Assembly: GCF_900182795.1 (NCBI RefSeq) | Contig: NZ_FXTX01000005.1 | Location: forward strand, 16,315-80,314 | DNA: 64,000 nt | Origin: Venenivibrio stagnispumantis | Lineage (GTDB): Bacteria > Aquificota > Aquificia > Aquificales > Hydrogenothermaceae | Direction: 5' to 3' | Shown here: one piece after another, positions 1 to 8,278 of the stretch | Layout: each line of letters opens with the position of its first letter | Numbering within the stretch: position 1 is the first letter of the stretch | The notes under the pieces: generated by a model | The model's database searches: none | What the model saw: the letters and a program-made list of their open reading frames with translations, nothing else | Told to the model about the DNA's origin: nothing | Program-made: the position numbers and the translations under genes

Positions 1-1
1 C

Positions 2-691
2 GGTATAACTACAGTAGAAAAAAGGGCAGTAATAGATGCAGCAAGACAGGCAGGAGCAAGGGAAGTATATTTAATAGCAGAGCCAATGGCAGCAGCAATA
101 GGTGCAGGATTGCCGATAGATGTTCCCGGTGGAAATATGATAGTAGATATTGGTGGTGGCACATCTGAAATAGCTGTTATATCTCTATCAGGTATTGTTG
201 TTTCTAACTCAATAAGAATAGCCGGTGATGAAATGACAGAAGCTATTATAAACTACCTAAAAAGAAATAATCATATTTTAATAGGAGAGCAAACAGCAGA
301 AAATATAAAGATAACTCTTGGTTCTGCATATCCTTCTGAAAGAGATGAAAAAACAATGGAAATTAGAGGAAGGGATATGACCGGAATGCCAAGAAGTATA
401 ACAATAACAGGAAGAGAAATAAGAGAAGCTTTAGAAGATGTAATTTCTTCTATAATAAATGCTGTTAAAACCACATTGGAAAGAACACCTCCTGAGCTTG
501 CAGCAGATATTGTTGAAAGAGGTATTGTTCTGGCAGGTGGTGGCTCTTTAATTTATAAATTAGACCAAAGATTGAGAGATGAAACAAATTTACCGGTTGT
601 TTACTGTGATGAGCCTCTAACTGCTGTTGCAAGAGGTATTGGTAAAGCTTTAAATAATATTGAGCTAATAAAAAGAGTATCTATGAAGTGA
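2..691 (+). CDS. mreB: Rod shape-determining protein MreB, C-terminal part (5' end outside window)
   Basis: MreB is the bacterial actin homologue that organises lateral wall synthesis as membrane-bound filaments. The frame is open from base 2, so about 229 C-terminal residues are present and the N-terminal part lies upstream. Visible actin-fold signatures are [14 protein letters not shown], the second phosphate loop [13 protein letters not shown] and the adenosine-binding [11 protein letters not shown]. The stop is followed after 4 bases by mreC, the usual MreB-MreC order. Internal methionines could be mistaken for a start, but the reading before them is clearly MreB. Identification is very secure. 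Confidence 0.97.
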   Translation, partial: GITTVEKRAVIDAARQAGAREVYLIAEPMAAAIGAGLPIDVPGGNMIVDIGGGTSEIAVISLSGIVVSNSIRIAGDEMTEAIINYLKRNNHILIGEQTAENIKITLGSAYPSERDEKTMEIRGRDMTGMPRSITITGREIREALEDVISSIINAVKTTLERTPPELAADIVERGIVLAGGGSLIYKLDQRLRDETNLPVVYCDEPLTAVARGIGKALNNIELIKRVSMK

Positions 692-695
692 TAGG

Positions 696-1487
696 TTGTA
701 TCTAAAAAAATTTTTTTATTTAGTCTTTATTATATTGGGTGTTGTAGGAATTTTATATTTAACTACATATTTGAAGACACCTTTTTTAGATATATTTTCT
801 CCATTTTTTAAAATCAGCAGTTCTACTTTTGAATTTATAACCGATAATTTATCTTATTTAAAATCAAAGAAAGATTTAGAAGAAGAAAATAAATTATTAA
901 AAAAGCAAGTTCAAATTTTAAATTTGGAAAAGATAAAAGCAAGACAGCTTGAAGTTGAAAATGAGGCTTTAAAAAAAGCTTTAAATTTTGTCGGAGAAAA
1001 GCAGTTAAAAGATTTTGTTATTGCAAAGGTGATAGCTTTTTCTCCGGATAATTGGATAAATTCTATAATATTAAATGTTGGAGAAAAAGATGGTGTAAAA
1101 GAAGGAGATTTGGTTATTCAAGATGGATATTTAATAGGTATTTTATGGAAAGTAGGAAAATATAGCTCTTTTATATTAACAGTAGCAGATAAAGATTTTA
1201 AAATTACAGCAAGAACAAGAAAAACAGGAGAAATTGTTTATTATCAAGGATATAATCAATATTACGGCATACTAAAATATGCAAGACCAGAACAGGATAT
1301 AAGAATATCTGATATTATAGAAACTGCCGGAATGAATGAAACATCTTTAAATGGCATACCTATTGGTATTATAAGAGATATTTCTTTAGAAGAAGGAAGA
1401 TTTTTTAAAGAGATAAAAATTAGACATTTTTTTAATCCTTATAAATTAGATTATTTAATAGTGCTGAAAAATAAGGAAATAAGATGA
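696..1487 (+). CDS. mreC: Rod shape-determining protein MreC
   Basis: MreC is the periplasmic scaffold that links MreB/MreD to the elongation peptidoglycan synthases. The 263-residue product has an N-terminal membrane segment (about residues 5-27), a charged coiled coil (about 55-95) and the beta-barrel MreC domain (about 100-260, with VIAFSPDNWINSIILNVGEKDG). The start is a TTG four bases after the mreB stop; no ATG fits, so translation is probably coupled to mreB. The last four bases overlap fliR (ATGA). Family-typical length. Instead of mreD, flagellar export genes follow, which is unusual for this locus. Confidence 0.93.
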   Translation: MYLKKFFYLVFIILGVVGILYLTTYLKTPFLDIFSPFFKISSSTFEFITDNLSYLKSKKDLEEENKLLKKQVQILNLEKIKARQLEVENEALKKALNFVGEKQLKDFVIAKVIAFSPDNWINSIILNVGEKDGVKEGDLVIQDGYLIGILWKVGKYSSFILTVADKDFKITARTRKTGEIVYYQGYNQYYGILKYARPEQDIRISDIIETAGMNETSLNGIPIGIIRDISLEEGRFFKEIKIRHFFNPYKLDYLIVLKNKEIR

Positions 1488-2260
1488 ATCCTCTTATTAC
1501 ACCGGAGCAGGCTATTGCAGTAGCACTTATTTTTACCAGAATTATTGCATTTTTTTTATCTTTTCCATTTCTTAATTCTACATTAATTCCATTAAATATA
1601 AGAATTTTACTTATAGTGGCTTTATCTTTTTATACAATGTCTATATTCAATATCCAAATTTCAATAAAAGAGATAGATATGTTAGTTTTATTTTTACTTG
1701 TGATAAAAGAGCTTTTTATAGGATTTTCTCTTGGCATAATTACAAATATATTTATAGCAGCATTCTCTTTTGCATCTGAGATTATCAGTTATCTAATGGG
1801 ATTTACAGTTGTTAATATGTTTGACCCATCTTTCGGACAAATTTCGGTCTTAGATAGGCTATTTATTTTATTATTTTACCTTTTATTTTTTATAACCGGT
1901 AGTTATGCAGTTTTTATCGGTGGATTAATGAGAAGCTTTGAAATAATGCCTATTACAGAATTTAAAATAAATGAAGGGATATTTGAATTTATAATTCAGC
2001 AAAGCTCTAATATATTTATACTTGCATTCCAAATTGCTTTTCCTTTTGTTATTATATTAATGATAATAAATATAGTTTTGGCAATGATAAATAGGCTTAT
2101 ACCTCAAATAAATGTTTTTATAGTAGGATTGCCTTTACAGATTTTTGTTGGATTTTTAGCATTAATGTTTGGAAGTTGGTTTTTGGTGTATATATCAGTC
2201 CATCTTTTAGAAAGATTAACGGATATTTATTTAAATATTATAAAAATAATGGGAAGATAA
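1484..2260 (+). CDS. fliR: Flagellar biosynthetic protein FliR
   Basis: FliR is an inner-membrane component of the flagellar type III export gate, assembled with FliP and FliQ. The 258-residue protein is almost entirely hydrophobic with about six membrane segments and carries the family stretch GFTVVNMFDPSFGQISVLDR in the middle and INVFIVGLPLQIFVGF near the C-terminus. It starts inside the mreC stop (ATGA overlap) and ends one base before flhB, so mreC, fliR and flhB are translationally linked. No fliP or fliQ is seen here; they would be elsewhere in the genome. Confidence 0.93.
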   Translation: MNPLITPEQAIAVALIFTRIIAFFLSFPFLNSTLIPLNIRILLIVALSFYTMSIFNIQISIKEIDMLVLFLLVIKELFIGFSLGIITNIFIAAFSFASEIISYLMGFTVVNMFDPSFGQISVLDRLFILLFYLLFFITGSYAVFIGGLMRSFEIMPITEFKINEGIFEFIIQQSSNIFILAFQIAFPFVIILMIINIVLAMINRLIPQINVFIVGLPLQIFVGFLALMFGSWFLVYISVHLLERLTDIYLNIIKIMGR

Positions 2261-2261
2261 A

Positions 2262-3317
2262 ATGGCAAAAGACCCAAGTAAGACAGAAAAGGCAACGCCA
2301 CGGCGAAGACAGAAAGCAAGAGAAGAAGGACAGGTAGCAAGAAGTCAAGATATTCCTATCGCTACAACTTTATTTATACTATTTATAGCATTTTTATTTT
2401 ATCTGCCATTTGCCTATAAATATATAATCGGCTATTTGAAATACTCTTTTGCAAATTCTTTTGTTATAAGCACAGAAATGTTTTCTAATTTTTTACTTTT
2501 TTCTTTAAAGGTTATGGCTATATTACTTGCCCCAATACTTATTGTTTTATTTTTGACCGGCATTATATCAAATGTTGCCCAATTTGGATTTTTATTTACA
2601 ACAAAACCACTTACTCCAAAATTTGACAGATTTAATATTATTTCCGGATTAAAAAGAATTTTTTCTTTGCATACAGCTTTTGAAACAGTAAGAAATTTAC
2701 TTAAATTATCGGTTGCTTTTGTTATTAGCTATTTTTTAATAAATTTTCTTTTAGAAGGTATTTTTAGAACAGGTTTTATTCCGGTAGAAGGACAGATGCT
2801 TTTAATGATTAAATATATTCTTATTATAATTTTTACTTTTGCTATATTTTCAATACCAATTGCCATTATTGATTTTGCTTATAGAAAATGGGAGTATGAA
2901 GAAAGTATAAAAATGACAAAACAAGAAGTAAAAGAAGAGATAAAATCTTATGAAGGAAATCCTATTATAAAATCTGCCATCAAAAGAAAACAAAGGGAAC
3001 TTGCCCTTAGAAGAATGATGGCAGATGTAGCAAAAGCAGATGTTGTTATAACAAACCCTGAGCATTTTGCAGTAGCTTTAAAGTATGAAAGGGGAAAAGA
3101 TGAAGCTCCGAAAGTAGTAGGAAAAGGTATAGACAATATAGCACAGAAAATAAAGGAAGTAGCCAAAGAAAATAATATTCCTATTATAGAAGACCCACCA
3201 CTTGCAAGAGGTCTTTATGAATCAGCAGAGATAGGAGATTATATTCCGGAGAAATTTTATAAAGCTATTGCTAAAATATTTGCTATGCTTTATAAAAAGA
3301 AAAATATTAAGGTGTGA
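2262..3317 (+). CDS. flhB: Flagellar biosynthetic protein FlhB
   Basis: FlhB is the export-gate subunit that switches substrate class from rod/hook to filament after cleaving itself. The 351-residue protein begins with the classic DPSKTEKATPRRRQKAREEG segment, has four membrane helices (about residues 32-215) and a cytoplasmic domain ending PLARGLYESAEIGDYIP. The autocleavage motif, normally Asn-Pro-Thr-His, reads Asn-Pro-Glu-His here (residues 265-268). The nucleophilic asparagine and proline remain, so cleavage may persist. Length and all other motifs are normal, so this is a real FlhB rather than a degenerate paralogue. Confidence 0.95.
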   Translation: MAKDPSKTEKATPRRRQKAREEGQVARSQDIPIATTLFILFIAFLFYLPFAYKYIIGYLKYSFANSFVISTEMFSNFLLFSLKVMAILLAPILIVLFLTGIISNVAQFGFLFTTKPLTPKFDRFNIISGLKRIFSLHTAFETVRNLLKLSVAFVISYFLINFLLEGIFRTGFIPVEGQMLLMIKYILIIIFTFAIFSIPIAIIDFAYRKWEYEESIKMTKQEVKEEIKSYEGNPIIKSAIKRKQRELALRRMMADVAKADVVITNPEHFAVALKYERGKDEAPKVVGKGIDNIAQKIKEVAKENNIPIIEDPPLARGLYESAEIGDYIPEKFYKAIAKIFAMLYKKKNIKV

Positions 3318-3320
3318 AAA

Positions 3321-3833
3321 ATGAATTTAGCCTATTTGCATTATAAAATAGAAGAAGATAATTATAGAGCCGGTGTATTGGTTACAGATGAAAAAACAAA
3401 ACCCTTAGAATTTAGAATAACTACAAGTTTAAATATTGACCAACTTCAAAAAATATTATATGGAGAATCTTTAAAAGAGATACTTTTTAAAGAAAGATTT
3501 GGGATAGAACTACTAAATGCCTTAAAAGAAAGTTATGATTTAGTTTTGATAAAAGATAAATCTTTACTTATTTTAAGAGAAAAGATAGATAAACCGGTAG
3601 TTTTTATTCAAAAATATGATGAATTTTTACCAAAAAGTAGATTAAGTTATAAAATAATAAATTTGCAGGAAAAATTTGAACCGCTTTATATCACAGTATC
3701 CAAAGAAGATGAAAATAAGTTAATATCCATAGCAAAGGCTTTTCAAGATATTTATAAATATTTTAATCTTTTAGAGCCTTTTGATAGAATAGAGAAAGCA
3801 ATAGAATTTATATCTCTTCAAGAAAAGCTATGA
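3321..3833 (+). CDS. Conserved hypothetical protein, 170 aa
   Basis: I do not recognise a named family. The product is a soluble, mixed alpha/beta protein with no signal peptide, membrane segment or obvious catalytic motif; it is rich in Lys, Glu and Ile. It begins three bases after flhB with an AAGGTGTG-type ribosome site and its last four bases overlap the helicase start (ATGA), so it belongs to the mreC-fliR-flhB-helicase operon. Short strand-like stretches (DLVLIKDKSLLIL, KPVVFIQKY) suggest a compact domain. The overlap suggests a functional tie to the helicase, but that is inference only. Confidence 0.75.
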   Translation: MNLAYLHYKIEEDNYRAGVLVTDEKTKPLEFRITTSLNIDQLQKILYGESLKEILFKERFGIELLNALKESYDLVLIKDKSLLILREKIDKPVVFIQKYDEFLPKSRLSYKIINLQEKFEPLYITVSKEDENKLISIAKAFQDIYKYFNLLEPFDRIEKAIEFISLQEKL

Positions 3834-5506
3834 AATATATATTAGAGCAAAATTTCGTAAAAAATTTAGAGATAGAAATAAAACAGATAGAGATTAAGCA
3901 AGAATTCTTAAATATCTCTGAAAATTTACTGAAAAATATTCCATCAATTAAAGAAGCCGGTAAAATATATACAGAAAAAGATATAATTTTAGAAGAAAAT
4001 CCGAAAGGAAAGATAAAAAGAGAAAATAAATTAGTCAAATATAAAAATCTTTCTTTATTTGATTTAGTAAGACCGATTTTAATGCCTTCAATAGATTTTG
4101 ATTTAGAAACAGATTTATCTTTTCCTTGTAGATTATTTAATTATCAGATAACCGGTATAAAATTTTTGATAACAAATAAATCTGCTTTACTTGCAGACCA
4201 GATGGGAACCGGTAAAACCGTAATGGCTACCACTGCACTGCGAATATTATTTATAAAAGGACAGGTAAAGAAAGCCTTAATCGTAGTGCCTTCAAATCTT
4301 TTATATGTGTGGGAAGAACATATTAAAAAATGGGCACCGGAACTTCAATATATTGTGATAAATGAAACCAAAAACATAAGAGAAATCCTTTATAATATAA
4401 AATCTCATATATTCTTAGTAAGCTATGATACATTAAAAAATGATTACATTACAAAAAGAAATATTTTAAAAAGATTTTCGGAAGATTTAGATATAATTAT
4501 CCTTGATGAAGCACATAATATAAAAAATTCAGAAACTTTAAAATCAAAAGCAGTAAAATTTATATCCAAAAACGCCTCTTACAAATGGGCATTGACCGGA
4601 ACACCTATACAAAATAATTTAAAAGAGTTTGTCTCTTTATATGAATTTTTAAATCCTGATGAAAAATTAAGTATTAACAAAGAAACCATAAAAGAAACAA
4701 TCCAAAAAATAATGTTAAGAAGATTAAAAAAAGATGTTTTATCGGAACTTCCTGAAAAATTACCACCGGAAATTGAGTATTTTGATTTATCTTTAAAACA
4801 AAAATTAGAATATGAAAGCATTTTATCAAAAGAAAAAGATAGAATATCTCAGATAGCAAAAAAATATAAAGAAAGCAAAAATTATAAATTTATATTAAAA
4901 CAAAATCTGATTACAGCATTACAAAAATTAAGACAGATATGTAATTTTCCTTCCGATAGCATAAAAAGTCCAAAAAGTGATAGATTATTGGAAATATTAG
5001 AAGAGTTATTGGAAAATCAAGAAAAAGTTATTATATTTACAAATTTTATAAATAATGGAGTAGAAAAAATATCTAAAAATTTAGAAAAAAAATTTGGAAA
5101 AGATATATATGTTTCTTATACCGGAAAGATGTCAAAAGAAGAAAAAAATAAATCTGTAATTAGATTTAAGGAAGATAATAAATGTTTCTTTTTTGTGGCA
5201 ACTATAAATGCTGCTGGAGAAGGGTTAACTTTAACAGAAGCAAGTTATGTAATCTTTTTTGATTTACATTGGAATCCTGCAAAAATATGGCAAGCAGAAG
5301 ATAGAGCCCATAGAATAGGACAAAAAAATAAAGTAAATATTTATAACTTTATAACAAAACAAACAGTAGAAGAAAAAATATTTCAAAAGTTAGAAGAAAA
5401 GAAAAATTTAATATCGCAAGTAGTTGATGATATTGAATATAAAGATGAAGATATTCAATTGGAAGAGCTTTTAACACTATTAGATATAAAAGATTTAACC
5501 GGATAA
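3830..5506 (+). CDS. SNF2/RapA-type DEAD-box-like helicase
   Basis: The 558-residue protein is a superfamily 2 ATPase of the SWI2/SNF2 class, enzymes that translocate on double-stranded DNA or remodel protein-DNA complexes. Motifs in order: Q-like and motif I LADQMGTGKTVMATTA (about residue 121), motif II IILDEAHNIKNS (about 224), motif III ALTGTPIQNN (about 253), motif V AAGEGLTLTEAS (about 464) and motif VI QAEDRAHRIGQKN (about 489). The N-terminal 80 residues are not a known domain. It lacks the long extra domains of RapA, so a small stand-alone SNF2 enzyme fits best. It overlaps the preceding unknown gene by 4 bases. Confidence 0.9.
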   Translation: MKYILEQNFVKNLEIEIKQIEIKQEFLNISENLLKNIPSIKEAGKIYTEKDIILEENPKGKIKRENKLVKYKNLSLFDLVRPILMPSIDFDLETDLSFPCRLFNYQITGIKFLITNKSALLADQMGTGKTVMATTALRILFIKGQVKKALIVVPSNLLYVWEEHIKKWAPELQYIVINETKNIREILYNIKSHIFLVSYDTLKNDYITKRNILKRFSEDLDIIILDEAHNIKNSETLKSKAVKFISKNASYKWALTGTPIQNNLKEFVSLYEFLNPDEKLSINKETIKETIQKIMLRRLKKDVLSELPEKLPPEIEYFDLSLKQKLEYESILSKEKDRISQIAKKYKESKNYKFILKQNLITALQKLRQICNFPSDSIKSPKSDRLLEILEELLENQEKVIIFTNFINNGVEKISKNLEKKFGKDIYVSYTGKMSKEEKNKSVIRFKEDNKCFFFVATINAAGEGLTLTEASYVIFFDLHWNPAKIWQAEDRAHRIGQKNKVNIYNFITKQTVEEKIFQKLEEKKNLISQVVDDIEYKDEDIQLEELLTLLDIKDLTG

Positions 5507-5537
5507 TTCAATTAATCTATATAAACTCTTATTATAG

Positions 5538-5543
5538 TATAAT
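5538..5543 (+). promoter_or_regulatory. Probable -10 box for the carboxylase gene
   Basis: A perfect TATAAT lies 35 bases before the carboxylase start. I see no matching -35 hexamer at 16-18 bases, so the assignment rests on the -10 alone. A GGGAG ribosome site follows at about 5564-5568. Confidence 0.45.
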
Positions 5544-5578
5544 ATAAATTCAAAAATTTTTAAGGGAGTATTCTAACT

Positions 5579-7420
5579 ATGAGAAAAATAGAATTTACAG
5601 ATGTATCATTAAGAGATGGACAGCAAAGTTTATTAGCTACGAGAGTTAGAACAGATGATTTGATACCTGCTGCTGAAAAATTAGATAAAGCCGGATTTTG
5701 GTCTTTAGAAGTTTGGGGTGGTGCTACCTTTGATGTATGTTTGAGATTTTTAAAAGAAGACCCATGGAAAAGATTAAGAGATATAAGAGCAGCAGCCCCA
5801 AACACAAAATTAGAGATGCTTCTTAGGGGACAAAATATTGTAGGATATAGACATTACCCTGATGATGTTGTTGAAATGTTTGTAAGAAAAGCAGCAGAAA
5901 ATGGAATAGATGTATTTAGAATATTTGATGCATTAAATGATGTTAGAAATATGGAAGTTGCAATATCTGTAGCAAAAGAAGAAAATAAAATAGTAAAAGG
6001 TGTTTTATCTTATGCAATAAGTCCGGTTCATACGGTTGATTATTATATAAATATTGCAAAACAACTTAGAGATTTAGGTGTTGATATTATATCTATTAAA
6101 GACCAAGCAGGAATTTTATCTCCAAAAATAGCTTATGAACTTGTCAAAAGATTAAAAGAAGAGATTAAATTACCTGTTCATATCCATGCCCAAACTACAG
6201 CTGGTATGGCAGAAATGACTTTACTTAAAGCAGTTGAAGCCGGAGCAGATATTATTGATACAGATGTATCAACTTGGTCATGGCTAACAGCCCACCCTGC
6301 AAATGAAACGATGGTATATGTATTAAAAGAGTTTGGTTATGAAATAAATATTGATTTGGATATTGTATTAGAAGTTGCAGAATACCTAAAAGAAGTTAGA
6401 AAAAAATATGCAAAATATGACACAGCAGACAAATGGCCTGACTCCCAAGTTCTTATTCACCAAATACCGGGTGGAATGATGTCTAATTTTATAAATCAAT
6501 TAAAAGAAAATAATGCATTGGATAAACTTGATGAAGTTAAAAAAGAAGTTGCAAGAGTGAGAGAAGACCTTGGTTATCCACCGCTTGTTACTCCTACAAG
6601 CCAGATAGTAGGAACCCAAGCTTTACTAAATGTTTTACAAGGAGAAAGATATAAAGTAGTAACTAAAGAAACAAAAGATTATGTAAAAGGATTATACGGA
6701 AGACCACCGGCACCTATTAAGCCGGAAATTATGAAAAAGATAATCGGAGATGAACAACCTATTCAAGTAAGACCGGCAGATTTACTTGAACCGGAATATG
6801 ATAAAAAATGTGAAGAAGCAAGAAAATATGGAGCAAGAAATGATGAAGATTGCTTATCATACTGTTTATTCCCACAGGTAGCAAAAGAATTTTTTGAATG
6901 GAGAGAAGCTTATGAAAAAGGTGAGGCTCTTCCACCGGAAGTTGAAGAAATACAGCCAGAAAAATCACCTTGCATAGAAAAAGCACCTATTGAATTTAAT
7001 ATAACTCTTCACGGTGAGCAATATCATATAAGAATAGCAGGGACAGGTAGTCCGATAGAAGGAAGAAAATCCTACTTTATAAGAGTAGATGGAAGATTGG
7101 AAGAAGTATTGGTTCAACCAATTAAAGAGATAGAAGTATCAAATACATCTGTTTCTTTGCCTTCGGAAGCAGTATTGGCAGGAAGACCTAAAGCAGTAGG
7201 AATAGGAGATATTAGCTCTCCAATGCCGGGTAAAGTTGTATCCATCAAAGTATCCGTAGGAGATAAAGTAAAGAAAGGAGATATTTTATTTACAGTTGAA
7301 GCAATGAAAATGGAAAATGAGATACATTCACCTATAGATGGAACAGTTACGGAGATATTTATAAAAGAAGGAGACCAGATAGACCCTGAAGAATGTTTAA
7401 TGAGAATAACACCGGATTAA
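5579..7420 (+). CDS. Biotin-dependent carboxylase, carboxyltransferase/biotin-carrier subunit (PycB/CfiA type)
   Basis: This 613-residue subunit moves CO2 from biotin to a 2-oxoacid. It has an HMGL-like TIM barrel starting with DVSLRDGQQSLLATR, the metal-ligand motif HIHAQTTAGMAEM (about residue 201), a conserved carboxylase domain, and a C-terminal biotinyl domain with VEAMKMENEI; the biotinylated lysine is Lys577. In Aquificota such proteins serve either as pyruvate carboxylase B subunit or as 2-oxoglutarate carboxylase large subunit in the reverse TCA cycle; oxaloacetate decarboxylase alpha is a third relative. Sequence alone does not settle the substrate. The biotin carboxylase partner is not in this window. 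Confidence 0.88.
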   Translation: MRKIEFTDVSLRDGQQSLLATRVRTDDLIPAAEKLDKAGFWSLEVWGGATFDVCLRFLKEDPWKRLRDIRAAAPNTKLEMLLRGQNIVGYRHYPDDVVEMFVRKAAENGIDVFRIFDALNDVRNMEVAISVAKEENKIVKGVLSYAISPVHTVDYYINIAKQLRDLGVDIISIKDQAGILSPKIAYELVKRLKEEIKLPVHIHAQTTAGMAEMTLLKAVEAGADIIDTDVSTWSWLTAHPANETMVYVLKEFGYEINIDLDIVLEVAEYLKEVRKKYAKYDTADKWPDSQVLIHQIPGGMMSNFINQLKENNALDKLDEVKKEVARVREDLGYPPLVTPTSQIVGTQALLNVLQGERYKVVTKETKDYVKGLYGRPPAPIKPEIMKKIIGDEQPIQVRPADLLEPEYDKKCEEARKYGARNDEDCLSYCLFPQVAKEFFEWREAYEKGEALPPEVEEIQPEKSPCIEKAPIEFNITLHGEQYHIRIAGTGSPIEGRKSYFIRVDGRLEEVLVQPIKEIEVSNTSVSLPSEAVLAGRPKAVGIGDISSPMPGKVVSIKVSVGDKVKKGDILFTVEAMKMENEIHSPIDGTVTEIFIKEGDQIDPEECLMRITPD

Positions 7421-7439
7421 TGAAATTAGCTCTACAAAG

Positions 7440-7458
7440 AGGGCACTTTGAGTGCCCT
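7440..7458 (+). terminator. Hairpin after the carboxylase gene, T-tract lost
   Basis: GGGCACT-TTG-AGTGCCC is a perfect stem with a 3-base loop, flanked by an extra A-T pair, 20 bases after the stop. Only TT follows before the sequence changes into an EAL-domain coding frame at 7462. It looks like a normal intrinsic terminator whose T-run was removed by the rearrangement that left the EAL fragment. Confidence 0.55.
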
Positions 7459-7461
7459 TAG

Positions 7462-7932
7462 TCCTTTGAGCAGCTAAAGTATGAAGAATGTCCTCAAAAG
7501 CTATTAAATTTAGCTACCAAATATGGGGTACCTGCCGAAAATGTTATTATAGAAATAACAGAAACAGAAACAATGAAAAATCCTGAAAAAAATATAGCAA
7601 GATTAAAAGCTATTAAAGAAATGGGATTTAAAATTTCCATAGATGATTTTGGAACCGGTTATTCATCATTAAATTATCTAAAACTTATACCTGCTTCGGA
7701 AATAAAAATTGATAGAACATTTATAAATGATATGATTACAGATAATAATGATTTAGAACTTGTTAAGATTATTATAAATATTGCAAAAATAATGAATTTA
7801 AAAGTTGTAGCAGAAGGAGTAGAAACCAAAGAACATCTAACATTTTTACAGATTTTAGGTTGCGATTATGCACAAGGATATTACTTTTCTAAACCGGTTC
7901 CTTTTGAAGAATTTATAAAAAAATTAAAATAA
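7462..7932 (+). pseudogene. EAL-domain (c-di-GMP phosphodiesterase) gene, 3' fragment
   Basis: The frame is open from 7462 (a TAG precedes it) and encodes the second half of an EAL domain: a stretch like the strand before VIIEITETE, then ISIDDFGTGYSSLNYL, EIKIDRTFI, VVAEGVET and GYYFSKPVPFEEF. These match the metal- and c-di-GMP-binding parts of cyclic-di-GMP phosphodiesterases. The EAL signature itself, the start codon and any GGDEF or sensor domain are missing. An internal ATG at 7573 gives 119 residues, too short for a barrel. The coding junction falls at the end of the carboxylase terminator, and a transposase stub abuts the 3' end, so this is a deletion remnant. Confidence 0.85.
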
Positions 7933-7934
7933 AT

Positions 7935-8096
7935 ACTACTAAGGACTTTTAGAATTAGAGCGAATATAATAATTTTATCATCATATTTTTTAGGTCTTCC
8001 TCTTTTTCTTTCTTTTTCAGTTAATGAGTTACTTAATTCATTTAGATATTTAGATACTATTTTTAAAACCTTATAATTAGAGATTCTTTTTTTCAC
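7935..8096 (-). pseudogene. Transposase N-terminal fragment (IS remnant)
   Basis: On the minus strand, ATG at 8096 opens a frame of about 53 residues with the motif KRGRPKKYDDKIIIFALILKVL, which is typical of the N-terminus of DDE transposases of the IS4/IS5 type. Beyond about 7935 the frame simply runs into the reverse complement of the EAL fragment, so the catalytic domain is absent. I see no second end or target duplication. It is a truncated insertion sequence joined to the truncated EAL gene. Confidence 0.65.
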
Positions 8097-8170
8097 TTTT
8101 TCCCTCAGTTTTATCTGTTTTTTAGCCTTGATAAATAATGATTAGATAATATATTAATCAACTCATTGTC

Positions 8171-8217
8171 TGTCAAGCATTAGCGAATTTTTAAACACTC
8201 TTTAATACTACTTGACA
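8171..8217. repeat. Inverted repeat TGTCAAG / CTTGACA
   Basis: Exact 7-base arms at 8171-8177 and 8211-8217, separated by 33 bases. The right arm contains the -35 hexamer of the efflux promoter. It could be an operator for a regulator of the efflux operon or a leftover IS end; the sequence does not decide. Confidence 0.4.
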
Positions 8218-8240
8218 TTATAAAAAATTTTTTATATAAT
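8212..8240 (+). promoter_or_regulatory. Consensus sigma-70 promoter of the efflux operon
   Basis: TTGACA (8212-8217), a 17-base spacer, then TATAAT (8235-8240): a perfect consensus promoter 38 bases before the tolC-like start. It lies just downstream of the IS remnant, so it may have been created or brought by that event. Confidence 0.8.
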
Positions 8241-8278
8241 TATATCGTAATAATATTAATATAGTTAAATGGTGAGAG

